64,000 nt of DNA from positions 30,523,932 through 30,587,931 of the forward strand of contig OY755240.1 of NCBI GenBank assembly GCA_963576725.1. The letters are read 5' to 3'. Position 1 is the stretch's first letter. Each line of letters starts with the position of its first letter. The notes under the pieces are model-generated. The model ran no database searches. It worked only from the letters and a program-made list of their open reading frames with translations, and was not told the DNA's origin. The position numbers and the translations under genes were made by a program. Positions 60,042 to 64,000 of the stretch are shown here, piece after piece. Source of the stretch: Azorinus chamasolen. Its lineage: Eukaryota; Mollusca; Bivalvia; Cardiida; Solecurtidae.

Positions 60042-60176
60042 GACCCGTAATACGGAAGATCGTGCGACAGAAAAGTATCGTAATTTCTAACACACGACGA
60101 TCGCAACCTCCAGTTGCGATCGTCGTGTGTTAGAAATTACAATATCGGTTGTCGCACGATCTTCCGCATTACGGAC
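60042..60176. repeat. 135-bp fold-back, unassigned
   Basis: ATACGGAAGATCGTGCGACA and TGTCGCACGATCTTCCGCAT are outer arms. TAATTTCTAACACACGACGA pairs inside, and GTTGCGATCG closes the stem. GTCGTAAATTAGAAATTACG nearby reuses the same words. Confidence 0.8.
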
Positions 60177-60180
60177 CTAA

Positions 60181-60529
60181 ATTGTCGCAATCTAGAATGT
60201 GTGATAATTTCGGTGAATTTGTGAATAGTGATGACGGTCGTAAATTAGAAATTACGACAGATTTGGTCGTAAATCCTTCATAAAACAGACTCCCGAATCA
60301 TTTTAAAGTTCTCGCCTTACGATAGACCTACTATTAGATGGGCAGACGGACGGACAATGTGTTTGTTGACCATTCAATCCGGTAGGGCATGAAAGCCATC
60401 ATGATATCGTAGGACATATGAGGTGTTACCTGTGCTATGAGCAAAACATGTTTTCCACATATTAAAGATGATCTATCATGTCTATATTCGTACTTTTGTA
60501 ATGACACAGTAGTGGTCCTTTTGCTCTGT
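60181..60529. other. unassigned stretch
   Basis: It contains the short palindrome TCGTAAATTAGAAATTACGA at about 60239. Otherwise unassigned. Confidence 0.5.
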
Positions 60530-60942
60530 TTAACCTTTTCCCTCAGATAAACGTATTTTCATGTAGGAGCTGTAGGGTTACATGTAGGACCTGCTCTGAT
60601 TGGTTATTAAATTAAAATGTATCTGACTTTACCATTTCTGTTAAAACCAAGAACTTATACAGAAGAACCTCTCTATATCGGCCACTAAATTACATCAAGC
60701 ATTTTGTGTTAAAGGAATGTGACTGCTTAAAGCAAGGTGAAAAGAAAACAGAACGCTCCTATAGGTTTTACTTTCACACTGCTTTAAGCAGCAACCTGTT
60801 CTAAATACCAACTAATTAACACAATTTAGTGACCGTTATAGAGAGGTTCTACTGTATGTACATATGCTATTGTAAAACTTCAGCTAATAAATATTCATGA
60901 CGTAATTATTTCTTACAGAATATTCAACAGGTAAAGGGTAAA
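60530..60942 (-). mobile_element. PalA with deleted hairpin, split by a PalG2
   Basis: TTAACCTTTTCCCTCAGATA, then most of the hairpin is missing (GTAGGAGCTGTAGG). The host breaks at CCAAGAACT and resumes TGTACATATGCTATTG to CAACAGGTAAAGGG. Confidence 0.8.
60658..60856. mobile_element. PalG2, nested, one arm deleted
   Basis: TACAGAAGAACCTCTCTATA and TATAGAGAGGTTCTACTGTA are the ends. The far arm of the hairpin is cut at CTCCTATAGG/TTTTAC. Confidence 0.9.
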
Positions 60943-61143
60943 TAGTACTGATACGAAAGTATGACCCCTGACGAAAAAGAAATAAAACACAGAGACGATA
61001 CCGAAGAGTACTACAAACACTGCTTTACCACAATGACTAAATTTAGAACCTAAGTTTCCAGTTCAACTCGCTTCTTGAAATAAAAATATATCCAAGGTAA
61101 TAAAACAAAAAAGTATTTGGATGAATTCAAAATAATTATCACA

Positions 61144-61350
61144 TACAGTAGAGCCTGTCTTAAGCGGCCATCAAAAATATGTCTATTTAAGGGTCTGTAA
61201 GTTAGGTGGTAGCTTCATGCAGGCAAAAGAAATTGTAAAAAGATCCTCCTATATGAGCTTTCTGCAATTCCTTTGCCCTGCATTAAGTTACCATATGTTT
61301 TGAAGACCCATGTGTTCAATAAATGACCGCTTAAGACAGGTTCTACTGTA
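61144..61350. mobile_element. PalG, full length
   Basis: TACAGTAGAGCCTGTCTTAAG and TTAAGACAGGTTCTACTGTA are the ends. The core GATCCTCCTATATGAGC is mildly decayed. Confidence 0.92.
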
Positions 61351-61788
61351 TAGTTATGCAAGCATTGTAAATGTATAATAGGCGTCGGTCGGTTATAGAC
61401 ATAAAGTAAGAATTTATGTCTTTGTTGATTACGAAAAGTCGTTAAGAACATTTAATACCTAAAAGCATACTTCGAGACAAGACCAGCTGAATCATACTTT
61501 TTTATTATCAATACTTCTTTCATAGCCATTCGTCTTCGAGTTTGACATTAACTTCAAGAAGACAAAATATATAGACACGTGAGTCGGTGTTAAATTTTAT
61601 GACAGGTATGCAGTTTATTTTTCCTTTCCTCTGAATATATTACGGTCTTATGTATATCAAAGAGAATTTACCATTCGATGGTTTCTGTTTGACTTATGTA
61701 TATCAAAGAATTTACCATTCGATGGTTTCTGTTTGACTTTTTATCTTCCAATATCAAATCTTACACAAACCATACAAACGTTTGTAGC
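61351..61788. other. unassigned stretch with a tandem duplication
   Basis: Apart from the duplicated 44/46-bp unit listed separately, no element was recognised. Confidence 0.45.
61647..61736. repeat. 44/46-bp tandem duplication
   Basis: CTTATGTATATCAAAGA(GA)ATTTACC… is present twice, the first copy with two extra bases (GA). The near-identity suggests a recent event. Confidence 0.95.
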
Positions 61789-62014
61789 ACTATCTTCCAT
61801 CATAGGCTATTTTAGATACAACCTCTTTGAATGAATCTACCGAAAAGTAGCAATAACTAGAGAAAAGGAAAATTTCAGAATTTTGTAGTTTGAAACCATT
61901 GTAATAAATAGAGCATTTGCTCCTATAGGAGCAAATTCTCCATTTATCACAATGGTTTCACAAAGTGACTTTAACAGAGTCGTCAAAAGTCGTCAATATG
62001 AGGGAATGGGATAA
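61789..62014 (-). mobile_element. PalB
   Basis: CTATCTTCCATCATAGGC and GAGGGAATGGGATAA are the ends. The hairpin is nearly exact around CTCCTATAGGAG. Its right edge is shared with the next PalA. Confidence 0.9.
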
Positions 62015-62264
62015 AGCTTCACTCCATTAATATTCATGTAAGAAATAATGGCATCATGATTGAATAATGATTAGATTATTTCTTAAAAATGAAACATGAA
62101 CACAGGAAATTTTGGCCATGACATAAACTGTAGATTCATATCTATATTATCTAATAAGCAAACAGAGCAGACCTTGATTAGACGGTTCATGCAGGAACCG
62201 TCAAATCTGGGTCCAGTCTATTTTAAATGGCATTGAAAGTCGTATGTATGGAGTAAAGGGTTAA
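62012..62264 (+). mobile_element. PalA, full length, diverged
   Basis: TAAAGCTTCACTCCATTAAT and GGAGTAAAGGGTTAA are the ends. The hairpin tip is GGTTCATGCAGGAACC. Confidence 0.85.
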
Positions 62265-62415
62265 CAGTATTTTAAAAAAATCAAATGGACTATTCCAAAA
62301 TTTACATATGTCAAGCATACCGTGGATATTCAGGGATTTGTTAAAAACTGTCCTCTAATCTGTGGTCTTCACTGCTTGCAAATAACATAGAGGTTTGTTT
62401 CCTCGCACTGAAACG
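62265..62415 (+). mobile_element. PalX, hairpin mostly lost
   Basis: AATCAAATGGACTATTCC, CTCTAATCTGTGGTC and CTCGCACTGAAACGG in family order. Confidence 0.6.
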
Positions 62416-62477
62416 GCTAGCCATACTCCTGCCAAGCATTGCAAATAATTGTATACATGTATTTAAAGAGATATGTA

Positions 62478-62560
62478 AAGAGATTGGCCCCAGATGAGAT
62501 GTTGGGTAAATATTCGTCTCATCCAGATCTAAACTGTTGGCTACTCAGTGACTCTCAAAG
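62478..62560 (+). mobile_element. PalF hairpin remnant
   Basis: TGGCCCCAGATGAGATG to CGTCTCATCCAGATC, then GGCTACTCAGTGACTCTC. Confidence 0.55.
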
Positions 62561-62588
62561 TCTTGAATACACCAGAAGTTATAATAGT

Positions 62589-62824
62589 TTAACCCTTTAA
62601 CCCACAGCACGCCTTTATACGCCTTTGTAAACAGAGTAGACCCAGATCAGACGGCTCCTGTAGGAGCCGTCTGATCAGAGTCTGTTCTGTTTGCTTATGA
62701 ATTAAAATATGGATATGCTCTACAGTTTATGCCATGGCCACAAATTCCAGTGTGCATTTCCAGTGTGAATTAATATTAATGATGTCATATTTCTTACATG
62801 ACTATTCATGGAATAAAGGGTTAA
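62589..62824 (-). mobile_element. PalA, full length
   Basis: TTAACCCTTTAACCCACAGC starts and CATGGAATAAAGGGTTAA ends it. The hairpin 62627-62694 is clean, with CTCCTGTAGGAG. Confidence 0.92.
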
Positions 62825-63048
62825 CCCATTTGCTCCCACGATCCCATATATGGGATGTAGGCAAACAGTGTAGACTCTGATCAGACGCCGCATAATGCGG
62901 CGTCTGATTAGAGTCTACACTATTTGCTGATAGGAATTTCAATATAAAACAAAACGAAATTGAAAATTTAGGCCAGGCACCCCTTAGATAAAAAATGGAC
63001 TAATCCAATATATAAACATGGAATAGTCCACTGGGAGCAAATGGGTTA
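62821..63048 (+). mobile_element. PalC, full length
   Basis: TTAACCCATTTGCTCCCACG shares its TTAA with the end of the PalA before it. The core 62861-62927 is a near-exact palindrome. Confidence 0.95.
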
Positions 63049-63636
63049 ATCAGACGCCATTTCTATAGTTGGAGGAGAGCTAAGCGTTGCGTATCTCATT
63101 TATGGAAATTATTATTTTCGATATTATCTTGGGAAATCTGATAGGATATGCTAAATGAGTTGAACCTTTAAGGTGAGAGGACGGTGTATATAAAAAAAAT
63201 TGCAAACTGTGTAGACCAGATTAAAGGTCTCCAGAAGAAACCATCTGAATAGGGTCTACATTGTTTTTTTTCGTGAGCAATTCATTTTGACACGGCTATA
63301 TATTTCTAATTCATATTCAGTAATTACTATTCAGAAAGCGAAGAGCCAGTTTTAATTATTGAAAAGGTTAATGGTTAATCACCATGTGCATTATCAGTTT
63401 GGGTGAGGTATTAATTGATTCTGCATTCTCTATAGAAAATAACCCTAATTTCAGTGCGAGCGTGTATTAGATAGATATATATTACTGCATAAATCAAAAC
63501 ACCTTATATAACTATGTACTAGACATCCTCACACTGTATACATGTAACATAATTAACCATGACCGTTCCCGACCCCATTCCAAACATTATATGGAATAAA
63601 ATATGTTTAAACTAACCATGACCGTTTAGCGCTTTA
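63049..63636. other. unassigned stretch with a decayed hairpin
   Basis: GCAAACTGTGTAGACCAG to AGGGTCTACATTG (about 63202-63265) is a worn PalX-like core. Otherwise unassigned. Confidence 0.5.
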
Positions 63637-63830
63637 CATGTACCTCATAGATGCGCCTTTTAACGCCTTTGAAAACAGAATAAACCCAGATCAGATAACT
63701 CCTGCAGGAGCTGTGTTTTCAGAAGCCGTCTTGCTTGCTTATAAAAATATATACATGTATCTGATTCTACTGTCTTTGCCGCTGCAAGAACAAGATTGTT
63801 CATATGTCAGTATAACATTTCAGCTAATCA
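63637..63830 (-). mobile_element. PalA, diverged
   Basis: TACCTCATAGATGCGCC, GAAAACAGAATAAACCCAG and CTCCTGCAGGAG, then TATCTGATTCTACTGTC. The far end fades. Confidence 0.7.
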
Positions 63831-63839
63831 ATCTTTAGC

Positions 63840-64000
63840 CTGCTGAGCAAATTATTGTTACAGAAACTTTCACCTACTACATTTTCAAAATTAAAGCTAT
63901 AATCAATTGGTCTACAAAAATGCAATCAGGGTGTCAAGCAGTTTGAATCCTGATGAGACGCCGAGTTACTCGGCGTCTCATCTGGATCCAAACTGTTTGC
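63840..64000 (-). mobile_element. PalF, cut by the window end
   Basis: The hairpin 63935-64000 pairs CAAGCAGTTTGAATCCTG with CTGGATCCAAACTGTTTGC around GCCGAGTTACTCGGC. The remainder lies beyond the window. Confidence 0.8.

Overview
The window looks like gene-free, repeat-dense nuclear DNA from an animal, most likely a bivalve mollusc. It is AT-rich, has no reading frame longer than about 124 codons (the two longest lie in an 8-bp minisatellite), and is saturated with short palindrome-cored miniature transposons. The organism guess is inference: TTAA-bounded palindromic repeats of this architecture and frequent TACATGTA words are, from memory and unchecked, typical of heterodont clams and mussels. 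I see no protein-coding gene, tRNA, rRNA, transposase or reverse transcriptase.

Working family names, used throughout because I cannot match these to a library. TTAA-bounded families (termini and TTAA target resemble piggyBac-type MITEs): PalA (TTAACCCTTTCCCT ends), PalB (TTAACCCATTCCCTC), PalC (TTAACCCATTTGCTCCC), PalD (TTAACCCTTCGCTTGC), PalE (TTAACCCTTTCGGCGCC), PalF (TTAACCCTTATCCCGC), PalF2 (TTAACCCTTTCGCTGCC), PalX (TTAACCCTTTGAATGC). TA-bounded families (CAGT ends as in pogo/Tigger-type Tc1/mariner MITEs): PalG (CAGTARAACC), PalG2 (CAGTAAAACCTCTCTATAAC), PalY (CAGTTGAACTTCGATATC), PalI (CAGTGCTCCCTCTCTAC). Unassigned target: PalH (CAGAGNNNCAGATAAGG, perhaps hAT-like) and PalJ (fold-backs with TGAGTCTGAG arms). 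Strand convention: PalA + starts with the GAATATTCATGTAAGAAAT end; PalB + with the CATATTGACG end; PalC + with CTCCCACGATCCC; PalD + with CGCTTGC; PalE + with GGCGCCA; PalF + with TCCCGCTG; PalX + with GAATGCTGAA. PalG, G2, H, I, J and Y are given no strand.

Layout. 1-5 kb: decayed PalA copies, a cluster of AAACGCGTTT palindromes, then PalD, J, H, G and a PalB nested in a PalG. 5-12.5 kb: mixed MITEs plus a 1.3-kb inverted-repeat element (6559-7844) that splits a PalH. 12.5-18.5 kb: a ~41-bp satellite (14250-15565), a 1.27-kb fold-back element whose arms are 8-bp minisatellites (15812-17080), and a PalE/PalF chimera carrying a 19-bp tandem array. 18.5-47 kb: dense, often nested MITEs. 47-53 kb: a segmental tandem duplication and two nearly identical PalI copies. 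53-64 kb: further MITEs, one with an exact 96-bp palindrome, separated by longer unassigned stretches.

Nothing here works as a pathway. The content is transposon sediment, but it is unusually readable. At least a dozen insertions split another family at TTAA and others at TA, which proves target-site preferences and gives relative ages. Several families share one palindromic core, including a fixed mismatch in the stem, under different termini, and some copies are chimeras between families. That modular core is the strongest candidate for an undescribed system.
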